A DNA stretch of 64,000 bases from positions 2,453,204 through 2,517,203 of the forward strand of contig OX235273.1 in the NCBI GenBank assembly GCA_944472155.2. Direction: 5' to 3'. The stretch comes from Trichobilharzia szidati (Eukaryota > Platyhelminthes > Trematoda > Strigeidida > Schistosomatidae). Each line of letters opens with the position of its first letter. Position 1 is the first letter of the stretch. Shown here in pieces: positions 46,256 to 59,030 of this stretch. The translations under genes were made by a program, and so were the position numbers. The notes under the pieces were generated by a model. That model was not told where the DNA came from and did no database searches. It saw nothing but the letters and a program-made list of their open reading frames with translations.

Positions 46256-48589
46256 GATTTGATAAACCAGAGGATTTATTTGCTGAATTCAATGAATTCA
46301 TCCCATATCAAGATGAAAACAGTATATGTAGGTAAACCTACATTTACTGTTTTGCTGTCACGAAGATCGGAAAGCAGGTATCAAATGTCTCAGTAAGCAG
46401 TGTAATACATGTAGGCTACGTGTTTCTAGTTGAAATAAACCGGGTCTCCATTCCCTTTCAGGATTAATCTTGAGTTCATTTGGAATAAGCTAGTTGACCA
46501 CATCAGTTTTGCGAGAATGCAGTGAAAGTAAGTAAACACCTGCTTCATAAGATTACGTGATACATTTAATTGATATGATTGCATAATAAGTAGTTGTCTA
46601 TCTAAGTTAATGATGAATTCGTTGCGATAATAATACCTATTATTGCTTTTATAGTCACTATGAACATGAACGTTATTATTATTGCTGTCAGAACTCGTAT
46701 TATTTGTCATAAAGCTGTTGTCACTTTTGTTCAAATCTTTGTTCAAGCTTTGGAAACTATTGCATAACTTGTCGTTAAATAATTTTTCATTTCATGATGC
46801 TTCGATGGACCTACTAGATATCGACCGACGATAAATTGTGAAGTCCCTTGAGTTTAGTGAAAACTATCTAGCTACTTATATATATATATATTGTTTGTGA
46901 AGTGATTACTTGTAAATGCTTATGAAGGAACATTTTTTATTCAGATCATACATGTACCACCTAAGTTAATAATGCTTTTCTTAAACCTTTTCAGGCTTAT
47001 AGAGAAACATATATATGCTGGTACGCAGATGGAACCTACTGACAGTGACGGAGGACTACTCACGTGAACTATCTGTACATCTGAAATCTAATTTTTGTTT
47101 AATAAACACTTTTTTAATGAATCTGTGTTCCTTCTGTTGTAACGCGGTTGTGTTCCAGTGACGTTAGTAAGACGTGCTAAGTTAGGAATTAAAGGCAAAC
47201 TTTTAGGAGTAAATGCGGCGTCTGGGAAACTGTTATTTACGCGATTACATGAACAGATAGCAACGTACCGTGTTCTGTAGCTGCGAACCGTAGGTATTCT
47301 AATGAAGTATAATTGTATTTCAATAGTAGGCATTCTGTTTTTAATTATTACGATAACCGTAGTTGCACTGAGTTATAAATATAACAGTATAGGTACATTA
47401 TTCCCATCTAGGTTTATTACGATAAGTAGAAATCGCAGGCTCACTATCTCAGGTAGATTTACTTTTAACCTTGTTTGACTATGAATCCGAAGTCAATTAA
47501 TAGGTTCCTACTAAGACGATATATAACTAAGCGCTTATAACCTCAATGTTTTCTTTTACAAGTGGACGCAGTAACTTCATTACGGCACGACATAGTCTTT
47601 TTATCAATAAGCCTCTCCAAATATCTAATTTTACCTAGCATTTTTAAGATCACGTCATATACTCAGTACCTCACAAATTACGTAAAGGCTAGAAATCAGC
47701 TTTATCAAGTAGAAAACACGAACGAATAACGAGGAATACATTTATTAATGAATAAACATGTAATACATAATCAACACCACGGCAGATTTCTTTATCGCCC
47801 AAATCCATGAAATTCCCGAAAGTAGATATTATCTGAAAAAGAACAAAAGAATTTTCAAGATGTACACATTGTTACCACTGTAAATGCAATAAATAACTAC
47901 TTAACATGTTTAAAATGATGAAATAATCAGTTTAATTGTATACAATTACATCAGTCAATATTTTTCAGGAAGAAAAAATGGATATTGCATCTACCTGTAA
48001 ATATCAAGTATATGCTATAAAATAAGTAAATACTATGCGTATATAATTTCTAAGTATTTCTGTAGATTTACTTTAATGAAATGCATGTATAGGAGCTTTG
48101 ACAGCATTAGCAAAAGTAAACAACAAAGTAAATCAAATAATCAACAAAACCAACTATCCCACCTCATCATGTCCATGTAAAACAACGAAAAATCACTTAT
48201 TTTCGAAGTTTTTTCATTAAATAAAGCCGCTAGACATCAGCTGATCAAATGACCTACGGCCGTCTACAGGCTGCCCAACGCAGTAGGTTGTAATGATTTT
48301 AAAAGTGCGCGATTATATATAATACGATTAGGACACATTATTGATAAATTAAAACAAAATTAAAAGAGCAAACCAAAACAATTTCGCAAAATGTTGTAAG
48401 GTGGAATTTTATTGGTAGCCCTATGTTCAAGCAGGCAGGCGTACTATCCAATATCCAATATCCTGATTACGAGCTAGTATAAACCAGTGATTTCTTTGAG
48501 CTCGCTTCTTGATTGTTAGGTAGAGGTTCCAGATCTTCGGTACTATGCTGAAATGCAGAGGCTTTTGTCCGATGCAGAGTGGCCCTTGG
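46256..48589. other. unassigned sequence
   Basis: About 2.3 kb of AT-rich sequence. A minus-strand 106-codon frame (46426-46746) is rich in Asn and Ser and has no motif. A minus-strand 81-codon frame at 47088-47333 is also unsupported. Short TA repeats occur near 46873-46893. Nothing else is recognised. Confidence 0.4.
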
Positions 48590-48780
48590 CATGGGATGAG
48601 CACAGAGGTTAGGACTCTCGCCAACCATGCACATGGTCCGGGGTTCGATCTCCTGCCGGCGCACACCCGATATCTATGGTTGGCCTGCAAAACTGGGCTA
48701 CCGATATCACATGCTGAAAATTCCATACTTGTACCAAAAATACGGTGTGGAATCAAGTTATAATAAATAATAATAATGAA
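48590..48780 (+). mobile_element. tRNA-derived SINE, second tail type
   Basis: A second copy of the SINE at 9671-9869: B box GGTTCGATCT at 48642-48651, then GCACACCCGATATCTATGG, the CCATACTTGTACCAAAAATA segment and an AATAATAATAATG end. The A-box part is damaged. It directly abuts the start of the CR1-like copy at 48781. Confidence 0.85.
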
Positions 48781-50645
48781 CACTGGGAAGTGGTAAAAAA
48801 GATTATTCACACAGTAATCCATCATGTGAGTAAGAATAGCCCTTCCCGAACTAGGAGTAATATACCTAGCAACGCACATAACTTGGGAATGCAACGTAGA
48901 ATGGATCCTCAGGATATACGGAGCACTAAACGGGACTCATATAGGCACCATATTAATGAATATTCTCGTCCAAACTTTCACACTATCTATGTTGAACCTC
49001 ATCAACATAATGAGTATAGATCGACACTTGACCCTCTCAATAACTTCACTCACACATGTGATGTGAGCCAATATGCATACGACTATGAAAGACCCATGAG
49101 GTACAACTACCAAGGCAATCTTAACACAGGGTACCTAGGTCAAGCAAATTGTATATCACCAGTAAATGAACGCAGATGCCCACCCATGGATGCTAAAAGT
49201 CAAAACATGCAACAGGATTATTTTCGGATGCAGCAAACAATAGCCCCACTCGCTGCACAATTCATCCAGGAAATAGTACACACACTGACTCTGTCTCACC
49301 TCAGAGCCCCTCCAAACATAACGTAGGAATAGTAACAAGTAACCATGTTAACCTCTCCCCCAATAACTCTGGTTTACTAACGATTATGCTCCTGAATGCT
49401 AGATCTCTCCTTAATAAAATAACATCGCTTCGCTGCCTGGCATACATAGAACGGCCAACACTAATAATGGTGACTGAAACCTGACTTACTACTGATATAC
49501 CTGACTCAAAGCTAGTAATAGACAACTACGACATCTATAGGAACGATAGAGTTGACAAAAGAGGAGGCGGCTGCTTAATATTTGCCTCTAAATCCACTAA
49601 ATCCAATACATTCAATAACCCAACTACTGACAAACTCCCTGGATCTAAGTGGATAAGCATCCACACAAACGAAAATAAAATTCTCGTGGGATGTATATAC
49701 AGACCCCCTAATAGCCCTGAAAAATCTGCTCTAAATACACCAACTCCATTTATAGACCGCAAAACGCGACTAAAACTAAAAAAATTGAAAAGGAAATATC
49801 ATGTATTTAAGGAATTTAATGCGTTAAACCAAATACATGAAACTCTTAAACGGCTTGAAGGTAAACACAAAATGATGTCAAAACTTGAAGAAAATGAAGT
49901 GCTTGCAGGTACATCCAAAACTCAGGAACTTTGTAGGATATTGCAGAAACGTCTGAAAAACAGTAAAGAAAATACTGTAAGCAGCTTGGAGCATAAGGGT
50001 ATAATATACAGTGATCCACAGGTTATCATTTTCTGAACATATCTCCAAACAAGTGTCAAAGTCACGCAGACTTATCGGCTTTCTACTCAGGAACTTCTAC
50101 AGAAATGAGTCTAGAATTCTGTTGTACAAGGTTTGTGTGCGTCCTTTATTTGATTACTGTTGATTCATGTATAGTAGCATACGCATAGAGGACAAATTGA
50201 AAGTCGAGGGAGTGCAGAGGTACTTCACGTCAAAATTACTCGGAACTGAAAATGGTACGAACTACTCCACTAGATGTGATACCCTAGGACTAGAAACACT
50301 ATGGCTAAGACGCCTGAGACTAAACTTGACACTTTACTATAAGCTTCTAAACAGCTTAGTTTTCACCTCCACTAATGGCACTCGACTTTCAGATGACAAT
50401 GGTTACAAACTAAGACACACTAAGGGTACAGTAGCTATCGAACAATGTAAAACAGCCACCAGGCAAAAGTTTTACTTGATTAGGTATGCACAGATATGGA
50501 ATAAACTACCAATGGAAATGCGTCAAGCAAGTACATTGGCCTCCTTCAGAAAGGTGCTTAATGTCAAACTACAAGAGTTTGCAAACGATAGTAGTTCTAG
50601 TTCCCATCTGAGAGCCTCCGAAATTATAGGTCCATTTAATGTATA
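48781..50645 (+). pseudogene. internally deleted CR1-like retrotransposon copy
   Basis: The copy starts with an ORF1-like His/Asn/Tyr-rich segment (frame to 49326). It continues into the AP-endonuclease: LLTIMLLNARSLLNK near 49380-49420, then VTET followed by TGA at 49482-49484 in place of Trp, then DRVDKRGGGCLIF and ILVGCIYRPPNSPE. A first deletion jumps into the post-endonuclease DRKTRLKLKKLKRKYHVF linker (49760-50030). A second jumps over the whole RT to the C-terminal HISKQVSKSRRLIGFLLRNF (about 50039-50110, shifted) and IRIEDKLKVEGVQRYFTSKL, ending in SEIIGPFNV at 50645. The C-terminal part is the same subfamily as 56404-57684, and their 3' untranslated regions are also alike (to about 50930). 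Confidence 0.88.
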
Positions 50646-51160
50646 AGCTTAAATACTACACCTGTTGTTTTTTGCCTATATTTATAATTCTAGATAAAAC
50701 ATTAACGGTTAAGATACGTATCCTCAAACAGACAAGAAATCTCGTTTGTAAAACTACTACCCAACACAATAAGTGGAATAAAATGGACATAAACCGACAA
50801 CATGAAAAGGTATAACTCACCACAACATCACATGGACAGATGAACGCTCGTTGGGCACCATATATCCCTCACCAACTGCAACCCACCTCTCCTTAGATAA
50901 TGTGATGAACTTATATCCACAATGTTGCTGAGCAGTTAATATTCTCAACTCCTGTCGGAACAGCTGAAATTCATAAACCTTCCTCACGCTAAGAAAATAC
51001 CCACGAGCAGAAGAAATCCATTAATTAATGCGTCCGAAGCTTATGTACTTACTCCCAACAATGACATTTCAGATCAAATGAAGTAAACATAGCACTGATT
51101 TCAAAATAACACATCAAGGAACTGTGATTCAAGGATTCTGCACACAACAAAGTTATGTAC
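50646..51160. other. 3' untranslated tail of the CR1-like copy and spacer
   Basis: The first ~280 bases resemble the sequence after 57684 (for example ACTACACCTGTTGTTTTTTG and CCACAACATCACATGGA blocks), so they are 3' untranslated sequence of the same CR1-like subfamily. The remainder up to 51160 is unassigned. Confidence 0.6.
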
Positions 51161-51300
51161 GAAAATTGACTTCAAGCTTTTTTTTCCCCAGGCACTTATA
51201 ATCCATCCACCAAAGACCTGTGTTTTTGTTAATGCGAAGACAATACTTCTGTATTTCCTGTTGTGTTGCACTCACTGACAATCTAGCAGATTTTTCCAAC
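51161..51300 (+). repeat. dispersed repeat, copy 1
   Basis: Begins AAATTGACTTCAAGC and continues through TAATCCATCCACC and TTAATGCGAAGACAATA. Related plus-strand copies lie at 58811-59030 and 59715-59935. Confidence 0.75.
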
Positions 51301-51503
51301 TATGCACAGGAATGATTGAATATAATACAAGCTGTACGTTCAAGGTTTGCGTTACATTTTAGCTTGATTCGTTATATATTTCTATTTTTGTTGTGAGACT
51401 CGCACAAGTGTTCCTCCAGTTCCATAAATTTAACCAATAACTCTTTCACTAATTAGTTATGGTTAGTCATACATAAAAGCAACGAACTCAGTCACCTGTC
51501 AAC

Positions 51504-53155
51504 GTGATAACTTACAGTACAAATATGCTCGCAACAACGAGCAGCACAACTCCCACGAAGTATGGAAATGAGGTGCACAGCTTGCCAATATGCCGTAAGC
51601 GTCGAGCTGCCGGTTCACTACCATCTACTGTCGCTGAAACTGAGGGCGAAATCCTGCTGACAACCAGCAGTAGCATCGCCTCTACAAACTCAGCACCTGG
51701 TCCTGACATAAACCTCTTCACTTCACCTTATGTACGTGTCACAAAACTTCAGATTCCATGTCCAGCTCAAACACTTACTTCAGAAATAGAACGACTAAAG
51801 CTGTCTGTAGAAGAACTGAAGACTGAGATGCGGTACATAAGGTGTAGAAAAGTTATGAATGCAGGATTTTCAGAAAATTTGGCCAACTTATCTGAACTAT
51901 CAACACAGGTTAGTGATATAAAATCACAGGCCTGTGAACTTGCCCCTCTGAACATCTTGACTAAGACCATAAACCCTGGCGAACTTGACAAAGAATCAGT
52001 AACTAAGATAGACACCTTGATAAACTTCATCACAACAGAGGTTATCAAAAGACTTGATACTAAACTAAGTGTGATTGTCTAAAATATACCGGATAATGAG
52101 GGGTTGAAAAAGGTTCAAAGCATCTTACTTAGGGCGGCGAAAATGCCTAACTCCCAAACAAAATGTCACAGACTGAAGAAGAGTCAGCACGACCACTGCT
52201 GTCCTATACGCCTTCAGTTCGAAACGCAGACAGAGGCTAAAAAATTCACCAACACACAACGTATCCTATTACAGGACACAAGCTACAAACAGATAAAAGT
52301 TGTAGCAGATAAGACAGTGATTGAAAGGCGTGCTTACAATCACCTTAATAAACCAAATGGCAAGACACCCCAAGCCACTAAAATAGATAAACAAACTGCC
52401 AATACGGTAGAACTCATGACCTCCTCCCTCTCAAATCTCACAAAAATAGATCCACAGAAAACGAAACCAAACGAAAGACTTGTGAGCTATATTCTTACTC
52501 CTAAAGTAACCTCTCCTCCCTCTACGGTGGATCTGGATATGTCTGTGGACAGCCATAAGATGGTAATCAATCCCTCTTGTAAGCTGACAACATCCTCTCT
52601 TAACCAAAACGTGACAACGCAAATGGAACTCGGCAACAAAACATGCCGAAATAAGCCACTTGTTGCGAAGAATCCCCAACATATTCAGACTCCCAAGAAT
52701 ACCTCACGCTTTAAGGTAAATAATATTCAAAACCATGCTAGCAACCAAACTAAAAACAAAAATAAGGACATAGAGTCCAAGGACAACAACGACACAACCT
52801 ACTCGCATACTGTGCCAAGTCACACTGGTAGCTGGTGTAGTGACGCTATCACGCAAAGTAGTATAGGTGACAACACTCGAAGCTCAGCCACCAGGTACTC
52901 AGGGTCTACAAAGCATGACACACAAACTAACTTTGGCAGATTATACGGAACAAGCCTACTGGGAAACAAACCACAGTGCAGCTATGCATATAACGACACC
53001 CATGTAAGGTCTCCTGGAATGTCCCCACACAATAGGCAGATTAACAAGTCATGGGCATCACAAGGTACCAAAGATTTTTTATCCAACACATCCCTGTCAG
53101 CGCTAACCAAACAGCTGGTGGGGATGTTAACCCTTCTGAGCCCGTACCACTAACG
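51504..53155 (+). pseudogene. CR1-like ORF1 protein (broken)
   Basis: Two frames form one ORF1: 51504-52082 and, after a stop at 52080-52082 and a shift, 52104-53153. The first holds a Ser/Thr-rich N terminus, then a coiled-coil-like stretch (TLTSEIERLKLSVEELKTEM) and a helical LANLSELSTQVSDIK segment. The second starts with an RRM-like region (KVQSILLRAAKMPN, CPIRLQFETQTEAKKF), followed by a long Asn/Thr/Ser-rich, probably disordered tail. ORF1 proteins bind the element RNA. No zinc knuckle was seen. The start is the first ATG of the open frame. Confidence 0.75.
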
Positions 53156-53337
53156 TCGGCCCCCTATCGGGAAGAAAACAGACATGGGCTAGTACACACG
53201 GAACTATTAGTCACACCCAAAGACTGTACAAGCATAGGCCAAATAAAAACCTCAACTCAAGTCTCCAACCTACCCAAGCCTAGAACCACGTCATAGTATA
53301 GTTTATCTAATAATCAAACCCATTACCCACTAAAAAA

Positions 53338-56249
53338 ATGGATAGTAACTCGACGGACATAGGTGGACAAACTAGTTGCAGCACAGGGTTGATATGCCAC
53401 GCGGAAACAGTGGATGCTGATCCACACTTGAACTTTATTGACGAGCTTAAACACTTCAAACACTACTTCAAATCTCAACTCTACTTAATACTTATTAATG
53501 CTAGATCTATCCTTAACAAACAACCGATGCTCAGGGCACACACACTGGTATACAAACCCCCTATAATAATTATTACCGAATCCTGGTGTCACTCCAGTAT
53601 ACCAGACGAAGAGATGTGCATCGAAGGGTACATACACTTTCGCTGTCACAGGAACAGTGGTAAGGGAGGAGGCTGCCTAATGTACTTCCTGAACACACTT
53701 ACTGTATTACAGCTATGACATGCACGACACCCTATGGGTCAACGGACACTTCAAAAGTGCTACACTACTAATAGGATGTATCTACAGAGCACCTGGCACC
53801 TTTAGTGATTACGAGACACAACTTATAAATGTGCTGGAGCAAGTATCTACTCTTCCATACGAGCATAAGATCATATGTGGAGACTTCAACCTACCCGAAA
53901 TCAACTGGGATCTATTAAAAGGGCCAACTAAATATGACAAGCTCTCAGGGACACTGGACATTTTCGGCTGGAAACAAACTGTCACTATCCCTACAAGAGG
54001 TGACAATGTACTAGACTTAATATTCTGTCACGATATAAGCCCCCTCTCAATCTTAGTGGGTTCTAAGTTTTCAGGTAGTGACCACAAAACAGTAATGTGT
54101 GCTCTGCCACTTCCACTGAATAGCAATGCAGCTCATACCTAAACTTCACAACAAGTACTATATAGGAACTATAGTAAGGCAAACTGGACCTTAGTAGAAT
54201 CAGTGCTAAGATCCTCCGAATGGAGCGAATACTTCACTACTGATGACCTCTCGAGAGCTCTGAGCATCTTCTACCATAACTCGAACACATGCTTAGATGC
54301 TGTCATTCCACTCCAAACACTTGAGCTTTCCCCACATAGGAAGTCATTCATAAAACCAAAGGATCGTATGAAACTGAAGAAACTCTCAACAAGTTACTTC
54401 AAACACCACGACTTTGGCACACTAGGTTAAATACTTAACACACTTAGTTTCATCTCACAAGCCCAAGATTTCCGTATGAGAAACGAAGAACGCATCGCAG
54501 TAGCCAGTCCTGCTAGAGTGTGTGCATTCACGGAAATCTTAAAGAAGCGAATGAATCGCAAAAATCACAGCATTTCCCTCCTCATAGACAAAGGTAGGCT
54601 ATGCACTAATTCTGCAGACATGTGTGAATTATTTAACTCAACTTTTGCAGGTAACTACCTTAAGCCCACAGTCCAGTTACTCAATATACACCCTGCTAAT
54701 AATGTGGCACAAACTCCATCTCCACACACACCAAACTTAATTAGTACTGTTGAATTTAACTATACTAACATTAAACAAACTATAAGAACCCTAAAATGCT
54801 CGGTACTGACGGCATATCATCCTATTTTTATAAACATAGTGGCCCTGACATTCCTTTACTACTGCTTAAAATATTCACAATGTCTTTAGAAACCCAAACT
54901 TACTCTGATGTGTGGAAAACAACGTTTATTATGCCTAAACACAAATCTGGCTCGAAAACAGAAGTCAGTATCTACAGGCCGATCAATATCACACCTATAG
55001 CATCTAGAATTATGGAGAGACTAGTTAAAGACAACCTAATCAGGCATATGCTTAGCTGAAACAGTATAAGTCCGAACCAACATGGATTCCTAAAATCCAG
55101 ATCTTGTTTAACATGCCACCTAGACTTCTTTAACTTTGTGACCAGCAGTCGTGACAGACGACAACTAGTACTTGTCATCTACTTTGACATCTCATTTGAC
55201 CGTGTCGGCCATTTACTACTAATGCATAAGCTGAAATACTTAGGAATACGTGACCCACTATTAGGATGGCTTAAATCATTCCTTAACAATAAGTCCCAAA
55301 TAGTTAAACTCGGATCTATAACTTCGAAACCTAGCTCAATCACTTCTGGTGTAGTACAAGGTAGTGTCATTGGACCCCTTCTATTTACTCTATGCATTAA
55401 CGACATATACGCTTGCCTCTCTCATGAGAAACCATTCATCTTTGCAGATGACCTCAAAGTAGCTTATACATTCCAATCTGATGACCTAGGGTACTTCCAG
55501 AATGTTGTACAAAAAGAACTAGATAAAGTGACTGCTTGGTCGTCTTTATGGAACCTCCAATTTAACCTTAAAAATGTGACTGGATCTGCTTCGGTGCACC
55601 CTCAGTCGACATGAAGTTAACGCTTCAATCGGCTAACCTAACCAAACTCCAAAGTGTCGTTGACCTAGGTCTGAGGTACTCAAGTAACCTAACATTTTCT
55701 GAGCAAGTGGCATCACAAACTCAAAAGTCGAGGATGCTCTTAGGATGCATACTCAGGAACGTTCACGACAATGAAGCAAAGCTCATTCTGTACAAAACCT
55801 GTGTGAGGCCACTACTAGAATACTGTCCATTTATTATTAGCAGCACTCACACACGTGAAAAGCTAAGAATAGAAAGTATCCAGCGATATCTTACCTCAAA
55901 ACTACTTGGCTACGAATGTAAGAAAGACTACATTTCACGTTGCATGATTCTACAACTTGACCCACTCTGGACAAGACGACTAATTATAAACCTAGTATTC
56001 TTCTATAAGGTCCTACACAAAATATCATTCTCAGACAGTAAGGACATACAATTCGCGCAAGAAGGCTCTTACGATCTGCGTAACCAAAATTGCACAGTGA
56101 CAATAAAAGCGTTTAAGTCAACACTCCGCGAAATCTTCTTCACAGTCATGTATTCTAAAATATGGAACAATCTGCCCCTAGATGTCAGGAACTGCAATAC
56201 AATTTCAAACGCTCTCTGTACACACTATTTCACTCTACTGACTACATAA
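53338..56249 (+). pseudogene. CR1-like ORF2: endonuclease and reverse transcriptase (near full length, decayed)
   Basis: Frames in order: 53338-53718 (YLILINARSILNKQ, then ITESWCHSSIPDE; AP-endonuclease start), 53720-54142 (LLIGCIYRAPGTFSD, IICGDFNLPEINWD, SGSDHKTVM), 54203-54430 and 54476-54820 (linker), 54796-55059 (GTDGISSYFYKHSGPDIP, IYRPINITPIASRIMERL). Then 55060-55614 has NQHGFLKSRSCLTCHLDFF, motif A reduced to VIYFDISFDRVG (three residues missing between the FDI and FDRV parts), VVQGSVIGPLLF and FADDLKVAY. Finally 55611-56249 is the C-terminal region with DPLWTRRLI. At least five breaks are present. The endonuclease keeps its key residues, but the RT motif A deletion should inactivate it. 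Confidence 0.9.
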
Positions 56250-56403
56250 ATAAACTATTTATTCCTAGAACGAATCAACTATTAGTCTACTACAGTGCCT
56301 TTACTTCTCTAAAGACTATAAATAAACCAGTAGCATAAATGCATAAAAAGACTTAGTAGAAATAAATATTTGTTTATCAAATTACAATGTACAACGAATA
56401 TAA

Positions 56404-57684
56404 ACAGACTACTTTCTAAAACACAAACTCATCAACCAGTCACAACACGGGTTCCTTAAGAAAAGATCTTGCGTCACTTGCCATATAGACTTTTTCAACG
56501 AAGTCACCTATAGAAGAGATAGGAGAGAACTAGTAATTATCCTCTATTTCGATATCAGGAAAGCCTTCGACAGAGTCCCACATAGTCTGTTAGTCAGCAG
56601 GCTATGCTCACTAGAGATACGCAACCCCCTCCACAACTGGATAAAATCATTTCTCAGTGACAGAAATCAGACAACAAAAATTGGCTCGATGACCTCCAGG
56701 CCTAGGCCGATTAGCAGTGGTGTCATCCAGGGGAGTGTATTGGGACCCCTTCTTTTCATTATATACATAAACAGTATATGTGAGTGCTTTAGTATAGGCA
56801 AGCCAATACTGTATGCAGATGACTTAAAGGTGACATATACCTGCACAAACACAGATATCGGTACAACAATGAACTCCATACATGAAGAACTAACAAAAAT
56901 GGATATATGGTGTGACACCTGGAGACTTGAGTTTAATGTCGAAAAGTGTGGCTGGCTCTGCATAGGCTGTCCCAACCTAGAACTCGACCTAGCAATTCAG
57001 GGCCACAAAATCCCTAGACTCAAATCTGTGCTAGACCTAGGACTGACATATTCACACAATCTATCATTTTCTGAACATATCTCGAAACAAGTATCGAAAT
57101 CACGCAGGCTTATTGGTTTCCTACTCAGGAACTTCTACAGAAGTGAATCCAGAATACTACTGTACAAGGTTTGTGTGCGCCCACTCCTAGACTATTGTTC
57201 ATTCATATTTAGTAGTATACGCATAGAAGACAAACTAAAAGTAGAAGGAGTACAGAGGTACTTCACGCTGAAAGTAATCGGAACCGAAAACGGCACAAAC
57301 TACTCTACCAGATGTGAAATTCTAGGACTAGAAACATTATGGTTAAGACGACTGCGGCTAAATCTGGTACTCTTCTATAAACTACTTAACCACATAGTGT
57401 ATACCCCTACTAATTGTACTCGGTTTTCAGAAGACACTGGATATAACCTTAGACACACTCAAGGTACGGTGGCTATAGAACAATGTAAAACAGCCACCAG
57501 GCAAAATTTTTTCATGATTAGGTATGCCCAAATATGGAACAAACTACCTGAGGAAATGCGACTAGCAAGCTCCCTAGTGTCCTTTGAAAAAGCTCTTAAT
57601 GACACACTAAGTGGGTTTGTAAGTGATACCAGTGCTAATTCCCATGTAAGAGCTTCAGAAATTATAGGCTCATTTAATGTATGA
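56404..57684 (+). CDS. CR1-like ORF2, 5'-truncated with intact RT core
   Basis: One uninterrupted frame of 426 codons, open from 56404 (no native start; the first ATG of the frame is far downstream at 56689). It enters within RT at NQSQHGFLKKRSC and carries motif A ILYFDIRKAFDRVPHS, motif B GVIQGSVLGPLLFIIYI and motif C LYADDLKVTY with both catalytic Asp. The C-terminal domain has the RLKSVLDLGLTYSHNLSFSE and ALWNKLP-like IWNKLPEEMR segments and ends SEIIGSFNV. Endonuclease and ORF1 are absent, so the copy cannot move alone. It is the best preserved member of the subfamily that also includes 48781-50645. Confidence 0.92.
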   Translation, partial: TDYFLKHKLINQSQHGFLKKRSCVTCHIDFFNEVTYRRDRRELVIILYFDIRKAFDRVPHSLLVSRLCSLEIRNPLHNWIKSFLSDRNQTTKIGSMTSRPRPISSGVIQGSVLGPLLFIIYINSICECFSIGKPILYADDLKVTYTCTNTDIGTTMNSIHEELTKMDIWCDTWRLEFNVEKCGWLCIGCPNLELDLAIQGHKIPRLKSVLDLGLTYSHNLSFSEHISKQVSKSRRLIGFLLRNFYRSESRILLYKVCVRPLLDYCSFIFSSIRIEDKLKVEGVQRYFTLKVIGTENGTNYSTRCEILGLETLWLRRLRLNLVLFYKLLNHIVYTPTNCTRFSEDTGYNLRHTQGTVAIEQCKTATRQNFFMIRYAQIWNKLPEEMRLASSLVSFEKALNDTLSGFVSDTSANSHVRASEIIGSFNV

Positions 57685-58810
57685 ACTTAGAGACTACACC
57701 TGTTGTTTCTTTTGCCTTTATCTATAATTTCAGACAAACAAGCAGCAGACATGAAAATAACACTCATACAAATAAGAGTCGATCGAATTATGTCTACCTG
57801 ATGCAAAGCCTGAACCATAATCAACATATGAATGAAGTATGAGAAAACAAGGTCGAGACTTACCACAACATCACATGGAAGGATATAAGTTACTTGGACA
57901 TTATTTATAATCCACCAACTGGTCTCCTTTCCAAAAGGAATGCGGCGATATTTTATCCACAGTTATGAGCAAATACATAAATCCACAGTTCCCGTTGTAT
58001 ACACTCAGTGGGGATTGCAGCCAACAAAGTAATGCATTTAAAGCATATGCACACTTCCCACAATCACGGCGACACCGTGGAATATATCAAAATCGCAGAG
58101 TAATCAAACCCAACACGCGATGTAATTAAGTAAATCCGAAAGGCAAACAAGTTGTATTCCGATTTTGAATATTCGTCCATATGTCGATCATGATGACAAA
58201 TCCAAATCACAACCTATACAGCGCCAATAAATCTGGATATCTATGAAATGACGAAAATATGCTGATAGCTGCATCTCAGATACCATTGACTCATTCGATG
58301 GCAAAATTCTGCTCCTGCATGCCTCTTTCGACATTTTTGTATGGATTGGTTCGCAGTTACTCAGGTTCCAGACAGAAAAGAATAAAAATTCACAAGTTGC
58401 TGAATTATGATTACTTCTCTGCATGTTTAACTGGATACTAACTGCTGTGATGAGCCGTTTGCAGTTTATATAAAAACGTTTTATAAGCCATTTTTATACT
58501 TTTGTGACTAGCCCACCATATCGACCGAATGTAACGCAACACTCAGTTGTTCCGCTCATGTTCAACAAATTCAAACAATAATTGTGCCTAGGATTATGCC
58601 ATATAAACTGTTTTAACTTATGCAGAGTGTACTCACGGTCAATATTTCATTATCTTACCTTGTATATATATTTTGTGTTAGTGGAAAATTTTAAACATGT
58701 TTACTCCATGTGTGCATTATTACCATATTGTTGATGCCTGTCAACTGGAGTCCCTCATGTGCATAAAGTGGGAATATATTATTGTAAGACGCATTTTATT
58801 GTTTTATGAG
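57685..58810. other. 3' untranslated tail of CR1-like copy and unassigned sequence
   Basis: The first ~300 bases match the tail after 50645 in several blocks. Beyond that, no exon or RNA is supported. Near 58729-58790 a stretch (TGATGCCTGTCAACTGGAGT...) recurs in diverged form at 59149-59205. Confidence 0.5.
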
Positions 58811-59030
58811 GGAATTGACTTCAAGCTTTATTTATTTTCCCAAGTGTATGTAATCCATCCAACGCATACTTGGGTTTTTTTTTGTTAATGCGAAGTCAAT
58901 ATCTCTATATTTGTTGGTGTGTTCCATTGAATCACCAGCTATCCGATTTTCCCCACAAACTAAAGATAAAATGACAGCAACCATGTTATTTAACCGTAAA
59001 TCATGTAATTTAAATATGTAACTTAAATAA
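58811..59030 (+). repeat. dispersed repeat, copy 2
   Basis: About 220 bases sharing blocks GGAATTGACTTCAAGCTTTA, AATGCGAAGTCAATATC, TGTTCCATTGAA and GACAGCAACCATGT with the copy at 59715-59935. The first ~130 bases also match 51161-51300. Confidence 0.8.

Noticed and set aside
46426..46746. Asn/Ser-rich 106-codon minus-strand gene
   Set aside because: Composition follows local AT richness. No domain, no exon borders and no relation to the adjacent CR1-like ORF1 could be shown.
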